Origin: Pseudomonas sp. Choline-02u-1
GTDB lineage: Bacteria > Pseudomonadota > Gammaproteobacteria > Pseudomonadales > Pseudomonadaceae
Length of the DNA stretch: 64,000 nt
Direction: 5' to 3'
Assembly (NCBI RefSeq): GCF_002836515.1
Contig: NZ_PJBC01000065.1
Location: 248,001-312,000, forward strand
Shown here: piece after piece, positions 46,176 through 55,037 of the stretch
How the letters are laid out: every line of letters begins with the position of its first letter
Position numbering within the stretch: position 1 is the stretch's first letter
The notes under the pieces: model-generated
What the model saw: only the letters and a program-made list of their open reading frames with translations
The model's database searches: none
Told to the model about the DNA's origin: nothing
Program-made: the position numbers and the translations under genes

Positions 46176-47234
46176 ATGCGCCTAGATCAGATGCCATACC
46201 ACTCAATGCCCACCCTGGCCGTGCTTCCATTCCGACAATTCGGGATCGGATGGACGTGGCAGCTGCGGGCACTCAAGCTCTTCCCCGACTCCCAGCTGTC
46301 CTGGAAACGCTACTTCTACGATAACGGCAGTGGCCATGCGAGGGCGGCTGTTTTCACCTCCTACGAGGAGGCCATGGAAGCTGCAGACGAATTCAACAGC
46401 CGCACCAGTGAACTGGTGGCTCAGGCGGTACCAGATCCTCTGCTTCAGAGCTCAACCACCTTGAAAGTCGAGAAAGCACTGACGGCGGCGCGCCGCATTC
46501 AGGGAGAAGAGGAGCTCATGGAGCGCGAGTCGATCAAGCGGAACGCCCATCTGCCCCGGCTCTCCGCGCAAGAGCTGAAATTGCACAATACGATGGAGAG
46601 CTTGCGGCAACCGCTCCACGAAGAACTTGAGCGTGCGCCTTACCTGGAAATAGTTGCCATACCGAGATTCAACATGTGCCTTCGCCGTGTTGATGACCAG
46701 ACATGGGAACAGATCGGAGCCTTGTCTCCCAAACGCTCGCAGATTTGCCTGCGCGAAGTGACAGCCAAAGGGTTTGGTCTTTCGGGAGCTGACCACTGGG
46801 GAAGAACCAAAGCGCAGATACGCGCACTCTTACTCCCCCGAGCCAACCAGTTGCTGCAGTTAGCGAGCGTCAAACAAATGCTCGCCGAGGCAAGGATGCG
46901 CGGCCAGAGGGTGTTGGTCTGCGGTGGCTTCGTGTTCTGGTATGAGGACGATGGGGTACCACGGTGGGTGGTGAAAAACACGGGTGGCGAGTCCAGCAGC
47001 GATGAAGGAAACAGCTTGTGGCACGAAGGAACAATCCTATCGAAAAACCATGGCAGGATTGTCGTGCTTCCCTATATCAAGGAGAACGGGGAGAAGGTTC
47101 AAGGTCACACGAAGAACGCGCCGCACGATGGAAAGGCGCTGCCTCGGCATCCTGACCAGTACGTCACCCTCCCTTTCGAGATCCTGGATGGTGACCTTAT
47201 GATCGGACTGTTTGGTGAGCTTCACTATGAGTAA
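46176..47234 (+). CDS. Hypothetical protein, first gene of the island
   Basis: This 352-residue protein starts at an ATG with an AGGGAG ribosome site five bases before it. I recognise no family. It is soluble, basic in the middle, and has a tryptophan-rich segment near residues 262-280 (FVFWYEDDGVPRWVVKNTGG). No recombinase or nuclease motif is evident. Its position beside the island end suggests that it belongs to the element's core. A 270-base gap with an operator-like dyad separates it from the ATPase gene. Confidence 0.7.
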   Translation: MRLDQMPYHSMPTLAVLPFRQFGIGWTWQLRALKLFPDSQLSWKRYFYDNGSGHARAAVFTSYEEAMEAADEFNSRTSELVAQAVPDPLLQSSTTLKVEKALTAARRIQGEEELMERESIKRNAHLPRLSAQELKLHNTMESLRQPLHEELERAPYLEIVAIPRFNMCLRRVDDQTWEQIGALSPKRSQICLREVTAKGFGLSGADHWGRTKAQIRALLLPRANQLLQLASVKQMLAEARMRGQRVLVCGGFVFWYEDDGVPRWVVKNTGGESSSDEGNSLWHEGTILSKNHGRIVVLPYIKENGEKVQGHTKNAPHDGKALPRHPDQYVTLPFEILDGDLMIGLFGELHYE

Positions 47235-47450
47235 AGAACCGAATAACCGGCCAGCTAGCATGGACGTTTCCAGGGGCTACCCGAGCGTCCTGACATCCTC
47301 TGGAGCCGTGGCGCCAATCCCAATCATAAGCTCCCAACCAGAAACTCACCTTGTGCGCAAGGCAGGCACGTATTTGTTCGGCTGACCACCATACTGTCTG
47401 AGCCATCGACAGAATCACGCAACAATATAGTGGCGCAACGATGGCGCGCC

Positions 47451-47479
47451 ATGTGTGAACCTTGGTACATTACACACAT
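47451..47479 (+). promoter_or_regulatory. Operator-like dyad before the ATPase gene
   Basis: ATGTGTGAACCTTGGTACAT followed by TACACACAT is an imperfect dyad (ATGTGTG-A ... T-CACACAT) 29 bases upstream of the ATG. The rest of the gap 47235-47507 shows nothing else. Confidence 0.4.
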
Positions 47480-47507
47480 CTTTCTTCCAAAAAAATAGCG
47501 GTCACCT

Positions 47508-49193
47508 ATGGATATCTTGCCGGCAGGGAACAGCAAAAAAACGCTGAAGCTTCTAGACAACAAACAAACAAAAATTAGTTCCATACTAGGCATATCCATT
47601 CAGCATTTCCGTTCAATAAAAGAGCAATCACTTCAGCTTGGAAGTGTCATGACATTGCTCGCCGGAAGAAATGGAACAATGAAAACTTCTATGATGGGCC
47701 TGGTCGCACAACTATTTGACAGTCAAGCCAAAGACGTTTTTGATCGACCATTGAAAACAACCTTGAGCGAAGTTTTCAAACTTTCCCCCAAGTATGACAA
47801 TGAAAAATATCGCTACGATATAGTCCTAAAATTAGAGGACGAATCCATCATGCGGGAGCCAGTTAACTTTTATTACGTCGCCCAAGATACGAACCGACAT
47901 CGTGTGGTGGTATCGGGCTCTGCAAAAGGAGACGGGACGTTTAACTACAATACCAGCTTCCTTAACCTGCAGCGGCTTTATCCACTCGCCGATACCGATG
48001 CAAAGGAGTCCTCCTCCCGAAAAGTGACTCTCTCAGCGACAGAGGCGGCTGGACTAAAGGACTTTTATGAAACAGTGTTTCCGAGCACTGAATATGAAGA
48101 CTTTACTCCTATCGTCGCCACGGCGAACAATAAGACGACAAAAACCACCTTCGGGCCAACTACCAGCAGCATTAAATATGACTGGTCAGCTATATCCTCA
48201 GGCGAGGATAACCTTGGCTCTATCTACAATAGACTGATCGGATTTGAGCGGTCGCTCCACGACTTAAAGAGCAAAGAAGGAAATGGCGTACTCTGCATCG
48301 ATGAGTTCGAAAGCACTCTGCACCCTGTGGCGCAGCTGCGGCTGTTCGAATATCTCTATAAATGGGCAAAGCGAAATAAGATCCAAGTAGTCATCACCAC
48401 GCACTCCTTACACTTGATTTCCCATGTTTATCTGACGCACCTGAAAGATCAAAAAAATGAGAATGTTGTCGTCAACTTTGTGAGCAGCTCAAGCGCTGAT
48501 GACGGCAACTATCCAATCCTGCATAACCCACCGTTCAGCGTCGCATACAAAGAGCTCACATTTGAAGACCCTATAGAAGCAGCTGCCGCGAGAAAGATCA
48601 AGGTCTTCTGTGAAGACAAGGTCGCAGTTCATTTCATAAAAAAAATTATCCGCACTCAAGAAGTCTTACGTGCCGTAGAGTTCCACTGCTCACTGGATCC
48701 TTCATCTGACAATCCCGGCACTTCTTTTACAGCCCTTGCTTCAGTATGCGCTAAGTTTCCGCTCCTGCTGAAAGACTGTATTGTCGTGTTCGACGCCGAC
48801 ATCACAGATTCTGCTTTAAAGAAAATCAAACAGCCTGATCTATACTTAACCCTGCCCGACCCAAACAATGTCGCCCTGGAGCGAAGGATTATCGCTTTTA
48901 TAATGAACCTTAAGAACTCCGACAAATTTTTCATAAAATTCAAGACAGAACGAACTGTTTATCTAGACTCATTCAAAGCTTCTGGTATCACGCTCAAACC
49001 CGCCACAGTGCTTGACGAAAAACTTACAGACATTAAGAAATGCAAAGCCTGGGCAAGCAAGCAAGGTGCTAAATTTAATCAGTATGTGACTTACTACTGC
49101 GAGTACCTTGAAGGGCGAGAAGAATTCAGGTCTAGCTTTATTGAGTCGATCAACAAGATAAATACGAGCCTGGGAGTACCCGAAGCATTCTAA
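47508..49193 (+). CDS. OLD-like ATPase with TOPRIM-type C-terminus
   Basis: This 561-residue protein has an N-terminal ABC-type ATPase: Walker A LLAGRNGTMKTSMM (about residue 50), signature SSGEDNLGSI, Walker B GVLCIDEFESTLHPVAQ and H-loop VVITTHSLHL. The C-terminal part has a TOPRIM-like pattern: KVFCEDKVAVHF with the acidic first strand and IVVFDADITD. This is the plan of OLD-family nucleases of defence islands and of retron- or Gabija-type ATPases. No UvrD-like helicase (GajB) follows. The gene is distinctly A+T-rich compared with the core genome, so it was acquired by transfer. A stand-alone anti-phage role is inferred. Confidence 0.75.
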   Translation: MDILPAGNSKKTLKLLDNKQTKISSILGISIQHFRSIKEQSLQLGSVMTLLAGRNGTMKTSMMGLVAQLFDSQAKDVFDRPLKTTLSEVFKLSPKYDNEKYRYDIVLKLEDESIMREPVNFYYVAQDTNRHRVVVSGSAKGDGTFNYNTSFLNLQRLYPLADTDAKESSSRKVTLSATEAAGLKDFYETVFPSTEYEDFTPIVATANNKTTKTTFGPTTSSIKYDWSAISSGEDNLGSIYNRLIGFERSLHDLKSKEGNGVLCIDEFESTLHPVAQLRLFEYLYKWAKRNKIQVVITTHSLHLISHVYLTHLKDQKNENVVVNFVSSSSADDGNYPILHNPPFSVAYKELTFEDPIEAAAARKIKVFCEDKVAVHFIKKIIRTQEVLRAVEFHCSLDPSSDNPGTSFTALASVCAKFPLLLKDCIVVFDADITDSALKKIKQPDLYLTLPDPNNVALERRIIAFIMNLKNSDKFFIKFKTERTVYLDSFKASGITLKPATVLDEKLTDIKKCKAWASKQGAKFNQYVTYYCEYLEGREEFRSSFIESINKINTSLGVPEAF

Positions 49194-49263
49194 GCCTAAA
49201 ACGACGGCTGCATGGGCGGGTACAGAACCTGCCCACACCAGACCTTCTAAGACAGGTACCCGT

Positions 49264-50130
49264 TCAGCCTACATCACGAGCAAACGCATTTGCAGGCGGA
49301 ACAATAGACGGGCCATAAATCATAACCTCAGAACCCTTCTTCTTATGCTGAGCGGTGTAGCTTAGAAAATATTCATCCTGCCGATAAGCGGAGTATATTT
49401 CCTTAATCTCAGGTACGTTGTCGTATGAAACAATCCATGGATGTTTTACAGCGCTGAGCGCACCAGCGATTTGAACGTGATCTTGGTGATTATAAAAGTT
49501 TCTGTACAGGCCCGAACCTTTCACATAGTAAGGCGGATCAAGGTAGATCAGTGATTTCAAGGGGAGGTTTGGTAGAACCTCTTCCAAAAAAAGATTAGCG
49601 TCCTTGTTGTAAACTTTAATTCTATTCTTAAACCTGCCAATCAGGTCTATACGTCGGATCAAATCAGCTTTGTTAAACCTAACGTCCAGCTTCCACTTCC
49701 CCGCTTGATCCTTACCGCCAATGACACCAGCCTTCAGTATTCCCGAACGATTGGTTCGATTAAGGAAAAAAGTAGCCATGGCTAATTCCAGGCTAGAGAA
49801 CTCGTTAGGGTTTATCATGACTTTCTTATATCGATGCCAGTTCTCCATATTTACATCAGTATCGGCGATTATCTTACAGAGTTCTTCCGTATGATTGACG
49901 GCAGCATCCCAAAACGCGTAAACAGCGGGATCGAAGTCATTGATATGAATCGTTGACGCGTACTCGTGGAAAAGCAGCTCTAGAGCTACGCCCGCTCCAC
50001 CTGCATAGGGCTCGGCATAGTGCCCATCAAGCAGGTCGTTCGACTCGAATACCTGCTTGATGAAATGGCAAAATTTTCCCTTACCTCCTGGGTAACGCAA
50101 AGGGGTGGAAAAAATTTTTGATACGCCCAT
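49264..50130 (-). CDS. DNA adenine methylase, Dam/D12 class
   Basis: This 288-residue protein has the SAM motif PLRYPGGKGKFCHFI near the start, the AEPYAGGAGVALELL segment, and the catalytic DPPY (SLIYLDPPYYVKGSG), in the order of alpha-class N6-adenine methylases such as Dam. Target specificity cannot be read. It lies downstream of the ParB-like gene on the same strand. No restriction endonuclease is recognisable next to it, so it is an orphan or belongs with the ParB-like and ATPase proteins. The gene is A+T-rich. Confidence 0.87.
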   Translation of the reverse strand: MGVSKIFSTPLRYPGGKGKFCHFIKQVFESNDLLDGHYAEPYAGGAGVALELLFHEYASTIHINDFDPAVYAFWDAAVNHTEELCKIIADTDVNMENWHRYKKVMINPNEFSSLELAMATFFLNRTNRSGILKAGVIGGKDQAGKWKLDVRFNKADLIRRIDLIGRFKNRIKVYNKDANLFLEEVLPNLPLKSLIYLDPPYYVKGSGLYRNFYNHQDHVQIAGALSAVKHPWIVSYDNVPEIKEIYSAYRQDEYFLSYTAQHKKKGSEVMIYGPSIVPPANAFARDVG

Positions 50131-50197
50131 CTAAACATTACCTACCGGGTTGGCTTATGGCGCAAGGCCAGCGCCGACATCTGAAGTCTCATCGCGC

Positions 50198-51733
50198 TCA
50201 GTTCCAGATCGCTTCAAGCAGAGGCCTGTATTCATCTGCAATGTCTTTGAGCTCGGACGGCACCGGAGCGCTAGCTGAGCTGTGGACGAAGAGGTTGAAA
50301 TGGTCAACAGAGCCTACGGAGTCAAACGATGTAGCGCGTTTGAAAATAGCTTTGGAAGCGGGAGTCGCTAGGCCACCGCTCGATTCGAGGTGCTTAGCAA
50401 TAGACTGAATCTTCATCGAGAGCTTATCACCACCCATCCCATCCTTGACAGGCCTTTGGGTGTCGATCCTCAACACAGGGTCGTTGAGCTGTGTCTGCCG
50501 GAGGATAAAGTCATCACAGCTCACCTCCAGGAACACTCGAAACGTCACCGCCACAGCGTTAGGGCAATCGTCGACCACCAAAGTCTTTCGGAGGTCACGG
50601 TAAATGGCATTGATCCGGTTGTTTGGGATATCAAGCGACCAAGGCACAAGAAACTTCCGGGCGCGCGACAGTGGCTTTGCGCGAATGCCTGGTTTCACTG
50701 GAACCGCTGGTTGAGCTGGAGACGCGGGTGCCCCTGAAACTCCCCCCGCAGGATTTGGCGCCGCTGCGCCGCCGACTGGTGGTACAGGAGACTGAGGAAG
50801 GCCTGTAGACAAACCCGCCTCTGGATCTATAGGAGCGAGTGGCGCGTTTGGAGACTGCGGGGCCCCTGCAGAAGGCGGCCTCAAGCTTCCACTGAAGAGC
50901 TTTTGAGGCAAGAGTTCTGGCGGTATATGGGTCACGAACCTCATGCGATTATCATCGCTACGGATATCGTTAACGTTGTACCCCTCGCTCACGAACATAT
51001 CGAGAGCGAACTCGACCGAAGGCGCAATGAATTCCAGAGGAAGGAGCGGCGTAAGCTCTTTGTTTTCAACCCGGAGCTGGAAGGTTTTCTGCGCCGGCGC
51101 GGAGGAAAACAAACGAGTTAAAGTGGTGACCGGAATTAGGTAGACGTCCGCGATTGATTTCGGGCTGAACACCTGGGGGTTATCTTTGACCAAATTTCTT
51201 ACTTGCCGGCCAATCGATTCAACACCCGTTTGTCTCGCACGCCGCTCGTCTCGGATGTCACTGTCCCAGCCAACACGGCCCACACCATTATTCTGACCAG
51301 TGTGTTTCAACTCGATCCACATATCGCCTTCAGCACGTGAGCTCACGACACTGCACTGAAGCTCCTGAGGCAAGTCGAATCCGAGCTGGTTGTGTGCTGT
51401 CATGAAGCCCTTGAAGAGCTTTTCAACGGGACACAAATCTGGCTTTTGCAACAGTTTCACAGCGGTAAGACGCCGGTTGCCTTCGAGAACGATAAAGCTC
51501 CCAACACCGTCTGGCGTGACTAATTGAAGCTCAGTTGGATCGAACCCATTTTCCGCGATGTGCTGAGCAAGCTTTAACAGCTTCCTGGCATCGTCAGGGT
51601 CAGCCATGAGGAGATCAATCGCCTCGCGCTGGTTTTGCGCGACGTCGTTGCCGAACCGAACATTTTCCTGGTCAAGCTTGATGAGATCGAGCGGGATGGA
51701 TCTGATATCCCGGCTCATTTTGTCCATTTTCAT
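50198..51733 (-). CDS. ParB/sulfiredoxin-fold protein with proline-rich linker
   Basis: This 511-residue protein begins with a ParB-like domain (residues about 10-100: IPLDLIKLDQENVRFG, then VLEGNRRLTAVKLL, the GxRR motif). The middle resembles the helical part of such proteins, and a proline/alanine/glycine-rich linker follows (about residues 290-350). The C-terminal 160 residues have no family that I recognise. ParB-fold proteins with GxRR can be NTPases or nucleases. It is not next to a ParA, so a plasmid-partition role is unlikely. It may act with the adjacent methylase. Confidence 0.72.
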   Translation of the reverse strand: MKMDKMSRDIRSIPLDLIKLDQENVRFGNDVAQNQREAIDLLMADPDDARKLLKLAQHIAENGFDPTELQLVTPDGVGSFIVLEGNRRLTAVKLLQKPDLCPVEKLFKGFMTAHNQLGFDLPQELQCSVVSSRAEGDMWIELKHTGQNNGVGRVGWDSDIRDERRARQTGVESIGRQVRNLVKDNPQVFSPKSIADVYLIPVTTLTRLFSSAPAQKTFQLRVENKELTPLLPLEFIAPSVEFALDMFVSEGYNVNDIRSDDNRMRFVTHIPPELLPQKLFSGSLRPPSAGAPQSPNAPLAPIDPEAGLSTGLPQSPVPPVGGAAAPNPAGGVSGAPASPAQPAVPVKPGIRAKPLSRARKFLVPWSLDIPNNRINAIYRDLRKTLVVDDCPNAVAVTFRVFLEVSCDDFILRQTQLNDPVLRIDTQRPVKDGMGGDKLSMKIQSIAKHLESSGGLATPASKAIFKRATSFDSVGSVDHFNLFVHSSASAPVPSELKDIADEYRPLLEAIWN

Positions 51734-52176
51734 TGACTCGTCCGTTCGGCTCGGTTGTTAGCTGGGAATCATACAGGCATAGCCGGATAGCCACCATGCC
51801 AGGCCATTGAGAGCGCAAGCACCGCCGAGCATTTTTGGAGCGAACGCTTGAAAGCGAAAAGGCTGGGGGCGATTGGCCGCGAGCGGGCTGCTAGCAAATG
51901 CACATCGTGGGTGTGATGCGGGTCTGAAGATACATATCTAGCGCCAAAGAAAAAGCCGAGCATAAGCTCGGCTTTGAAAGAGGTAGGGCCGGAGCCCTAT
52001 GACGCTTCAACAACCTAGAAGGTTGAGGGGTTAGCCGCTGCCTAACCATCCCATTATTTGCCCTTTACGGACTGACCCTGGGAGGTGCTACGCGGGCCTC
52101 ATCTGGATTTAACGAGCGGGGAGGCTCATGCACACTCGTAATCAATAGTAGCGAAGGGGCTATCCCTTGTAAAGCA
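51734..52176. other. 443-base gap with hairpins, no gene found
   Basis: A strong hairpin AAAAGCCGAGC-ATAA-GCTCGGCTTTG lies at 51952-51977 and can terminate transcription. It is followed by two small stems (CAACCT-AGA-AGGTTG and GGTTAG-CCGCTG-CCTAACC near 52010-52047). The stems, close together and away from any ORF, could be a structured RNA. No open frame of interest was seen. Confidence 0.45.
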
Positions 52177-52962
52177 TCACACGTCGCTGAACAGGCACAC
52201 GGCTTCCACCGAAGTGACGCCATTCATCGCCTGGACGATCTCTTTGGCCACCGTGAGCGTTCGCCCTGTGGCCAGCAGGTCGTCAACCAACACAACGCGT
52301 CCAGTAACGTTACCACGAAAAGCTGGGTTGCGCTGGAGAGGCGTGAACAGGTGACGATACTCCACCGGGATCACCTTCAGGGGAAAGCCATCAGCTTTTT
52401 TTAGCCTGAACTGGAGGCCTTTGCGTTCATCGCCAGTGATTTCGCCGTTGTCCTCTGCTCTTCGGATCATGTCAAAGGCTTCCAGCTTGGTCGACTTTAC
52501 GAAGACATCATGGGCCAATTCAGCGTTGAGCACGGAGGCGCATCGCGACGCCACGATGCGGCTCAAACTGTAGCTTGACGGCATATACACCACCGTGTCG
52601 GCTTGCGTTTGTGCGGCAATCACCGCCAGGATCTCGCTACCGCTCTGTGCCAGGCGTTTGATGGAGGTGATATTGGTCTTAAGGCCGTCTTTGCCTTTAA
52701 GGGCGTACAGGAGCGGGCAGTTATCGCCGATCACACTGGCCTTCCGATCCCGGCTCCGCTTAGCGGAGGACTTGATCCGTGTGAACAAGGACGTGACCTT
52801 TAGCCCGCACTCCCGGATGTCCGTTTTAGGGTTGCCATCCACAGTGGTGATCAAATGCTCTCTGACGGCGTGGTCAACCGTGACCAGGTTCTGCGTGACG
52901 ACAAGTCCCAAAGGTCTACCCCGAACAAGTGAACAAATGATGACGGCAAAGCCAGCCATCAT
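52177..52962 (-). CDS. Phosphoribosyltransferase-domain protein
   Basis: This 261-residue protein has a type I phosphoribosyltransferase signature near the C-terminus (RVVLVDDLLATGRTLTVAKEI, with the acidic pair and PRPP loop) and an earlier VVYMPSSYSLSR. The N-terminal third is without known motifs. The true start is uncertain: the ATG pair at 52962 lacks a ribosome site. It may not be a nucleotide-salvage enzyme, because such domains occur in bacterial defence clusters as signalling or nucleotide-sensing modules. It is co-directional with the ParB-like gene and the AbiJ-like gene. Confidence 0.72.
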   Translation of the reverse strand: MMAGFAVIICSLVRGRPLGLVVTQNLVTVDHAVREHLITTVDGNPKTDIRECGLKVTSLFTRIKSSAKRSRDRKASVIGDNCPLLYALKGKDGLKTNITSIKRLAQSGSEILAVIAAQTQADTVVYMPSSYSLSRIVASRCASVLNAELAHDVFVKSTKLEAFDMIRRAEDNGEITGDERKGLQFRLKKADGFPLKVIPVEYRHLFTPLQRNPAFRGNVTGRVVLVDDLLATGRTLTVAKEIVQAMNGVTSVEAVCLFSDV

Positions 52963-53147
52963 AATGCCGGGCCAGCTTGGCGGCTAGCGCGCTCCGGCTT
53001 CGATCAAGTGAAACGCCTGGGGCCCTGACCACGGCCTTTGCAACCGATGCTGGTCTTGCTGCGACGGCAAAAATCGCGGCCACCGTCATCCAACATCCGC
53101 ACGACATACTCGCGAGTCCCCGCCCGAGGGCCGAACACCGATTTCCG

Positions 53148-53950
53148 TCACTTCGATTTCTTGATCAGGTAGCTGCTGACCGAGGCGCACAGGCCAACAA
53201 CGAGTTCAGCGTCCTCGAAGGACGGTTCGCGCCCTTCCTGGATGTGCCGTCCGAACTCCGACGCGTACGCCCAAGTTTTGATAACCGCCTGATCCAATGT
53301 GCTGGAATCAGCGTTCGACAATCGTTCATGATCCTGCCCAAGGTTGCCTGTTGATCCCCAGTGACCTGTCGAGCGACGCACTCCAGCGAGGCCATGGCGT
53401 GCTGAATTGCTCCAGTCGGGTCTGGGGATGGCCGGCGTGAGAGGTCAGCAATCGCCTGGTGCAACTCTTTGCTGGCCGTGATGTGCCCGTGTTGATGCTC
53501 AGTTTCTTTCGCCGAGTTCAAAACCTGTTCGAAGGATTCAGAGCCACGCATTTCGATGCGGCCATCGATCAGCTTCCAGCCTATGCCGTGCTCGATGAAG
53601 AACTCGTTCAGCTCAGTCGTGAAGTGCTCGTGCACGTCCCCGTCGTAATTACGGTTGCAGAAGTAGTCATCAAGCCGCTCGATGACGTCATACACCTTGA
53701 ACCATTTGCATTGCTCAAGGCGCTGGACGTTCTCCTCATGGATGTTGGGCGTCTCGCTCCAGTTCTGCTTGTCAGGCAAAACTTTTAAGGTCTGGCAGAT
53801 GATTTCGCGCAGCCCTGAAGGCTTGAGGCCACATTCGTAGCTCAGCTGAATCAGGTACTCCTGCAGCGCTTGCGGTGCATCCTCCCGGACAGCGATTTCG
53901 GCCTCATCGACCTGGGAGAAACCGTGACGCTTTGAGAATGAAGCCTTCAT
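53148..53950 (-). pseudogene. AbiJ-like abortive-infection gene with frameshift
   Basis: The gene starts MKASFSKRHGFSQVDEAEI at 53950, after GAGGCTC. Its N-terminal 80 residues resemble the AbiJ N-terminal domain 4 (helical, after FSxRxG). The frame runs to about 53303, then should continue in another frame that gives TLDQAVIKTWAYASEFGRHI and EAELVVGL-type sequence, a C-terminal domain common in AbiJ-like proteins, stopping at 53148. One base appears to be missing near 53301-53305. Two open explanations are a true inactivating deletion and a sequencing error. No slippery site for programmed shifting is visible. The gene follows two tiny ORFs with which it overlaps or nearly so. Confidence 0.65.
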
Positions 53951-54095
53951 GTTGAGCCTCCAGCCGAGCGAGCCAAAATGGCATATCGCCACCTCGATTT
54001 CGCTCGATAATGCCTGACATTTCGCGGTCAGAATAGGACAGCGCATCGACACATGGGCTCGCCTGAAAGTGAGTCATCGTTTCTGCTATCGTCAT
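53904..54095 (-). CDS. 63-residue ORF overlapping its neighbours
   Basis: This ORF (MTIAETMTHFQASP... ) starts within the stop of the 55-residue ORF upstream (ATGA overlap) and runs 47 bases into the AbiJ-like gene in another frame. The ATGA coupling is typical of translated operon genes. Its sequence has no recognised family. It may be a real small protein or only a spacer ORF that carries ribosomes to the AbiJ-like start. Confidence is low. Confidence 0.4.
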   Translation of the reverse strand: MTIAETMTHFQASPCVDALSYSDREMSGIIERNRGGDMPFWLARLEAQHEGFILKASRFLPGR

Positions 54096-54259
54096 TCATC
54101 GTCATCGTAATCAGGTTCGGAATCGTCAAACTCCTCGTCTTCAACCTCATGACCTATCAGGCCGCTTTGATAGAGGCCAATCTCATACATCCTCGTCTTC
54201 AACTTTTCATGAGCGCTGCGAATCGCCAAGACTGCAATTGAAGCTTCGCGAGTGTCCAT
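54092..54259 (-). CDS. 55-residue acidic small protein
   Basis: ATG at 54259 with a near-perfect ribosome site (GGGAGGAGAA just before it) encodes MDTREASIAVLAIRSAHEKL, continuing to an acidic tail (EVEDEEFDDSEPDYDDDE). The first half looks like an amphipathic helix; the last 18 residues carry 14 acidic side chains. It starts the small operon 55-aa, 63-aa, AbiJ-like. Acidic small proteins of this kind are seen as antitoxins or DNA-mimic inhibitors; I cannot assign a family. The strength of the ribosome site supports real expression. Confidence 0.65.
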   Translation of the reverse strand: MDTREASIAVLAIRSAHEKLKTRMYEIGLYQSGLIGHEVEDEEFDDSEPDYDDDE

Positions 54260-54614
54260 TTCTCCTCCCTCAGCCTCCTGGCCAACCCACTGTCTACCCC
54301 TCGTGCCATGAGGGCCCGTTCAACTGGATTTCTAGTCACGAGCTCGATTCCGTTTTGAGATCAGTGGAAGCTTAACCCATGGCAATGTGCGCCACTGCTT
54401 GAGCTATCGAAGGTCATTTGCAGTACAAGAAAGCGCCCCCGACACCCATGGAGTTCGCGGAGACGATTCGCGGAGATGATGCAAGAACTCAGCGAAGCGG
54501 GCGAGTGGATGTCCGCACAGCTGCGACCAAAGTCGGGCAGAGAGGCCGACACAACTGAAGAGGAGCAAGATCGTCTCGACCCAATGGACGACTAGGTATC
54601 TCAACTGGACAAGA
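54260..54614. other. 355-base gap, possible decayed gene
   Basis: A short plus-strand frame at 54472-54597 (starting MMQELSEAGEWMSAQLRPK) has the look of a YCII-like domain fragment, but it lacks a ribosome site and the rest of the domain. Nothing else was found in this gap. Confidence 0.3.
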
Positions 54615-54992
54615 TCAAAGCCTCAGGTCTGCCGCAAAACGCTGGTCGCGGATTGAAGCAGGGGCATGCCCATCGATGATCAGCTTCTGCTGCAGATGGC
54701 GTACAAGATGCCAAGCCAGAGGTTCGCGGATCTCCAAGCAACCTTGGATCTGATGGAAACTATTGGAGCGCTGTGTAACAAGGGCCTCTCGAAGCGCTGT
54801 AAAGCCATCAACGCCGATGACCGACCTGTGAACACGGATAGGATTATTCAGCCCAGGACGACGCTCGTAGGCGCTTAAAAGCGATCGAAGGATTACAGGG
54901 AGATCATCCCCATAGGCTTCGCAGGCAAGAGACCAGAGCTGACCATCAGACAGTGGGGTCATAGGATCCGATGTCGGGCTAGCATTATCCAT
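54615..54992 (-). CDS. Hypothetical protein
   Basis: This 125-residue ORF (start MDNASPTSDPMTPLSDGQLW at 54992; a longer frame upstream to 55049 is less likely) has protein-like composition, with leucine-rich helical stretches (LPVILRSLLSAYERRP, LVRHLQQKLIIDG). No family is recognised. It faces an AT-rich region with a long inverted repeat immediately upstream (55038-55102), a possible operator. Function is unknown and coding status is likely but unproven. Confidence 0.5.
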   Translation of the reverse strand: MDNASPTSDPMTPLSDGQLWSLACEAYGDDLPVILRSLLSAYERRPGLNNPIRVHRSVIGVDGFTALREALVTQRSNSFHQIQGCLEIREPLAWHLVRHLQQKLIIDGHAPASIRDQRFAADLRL

Positions 54993-55037
54993 AAATTGGC
55001 AACATAGCACCCAAGCGCGGCCAGAATTCAGGTGCAC

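Noticed and set aside
45880-47507. Tn7-like transposon end
   Set aside because: Repeated end motifs would fit, but no tnsA/B/C or TniQ-type gene is in the window and the terminal TGT cannot be placed with confidence.
50198-51733. Plasmid partition protein ParB
   Set aside because: No ParA neighbour or parS-like site was found; the C-terminus and proline-rich linker do not match partition ParB.
52916-53107. 63-codon minus-strand frame upstream of the phosphoribosyltransferase
   Set aside because: It could hint at a frameshifted N-terminus, but no recognisable similarity links it to the domain downstream, so I did not extend the gene.
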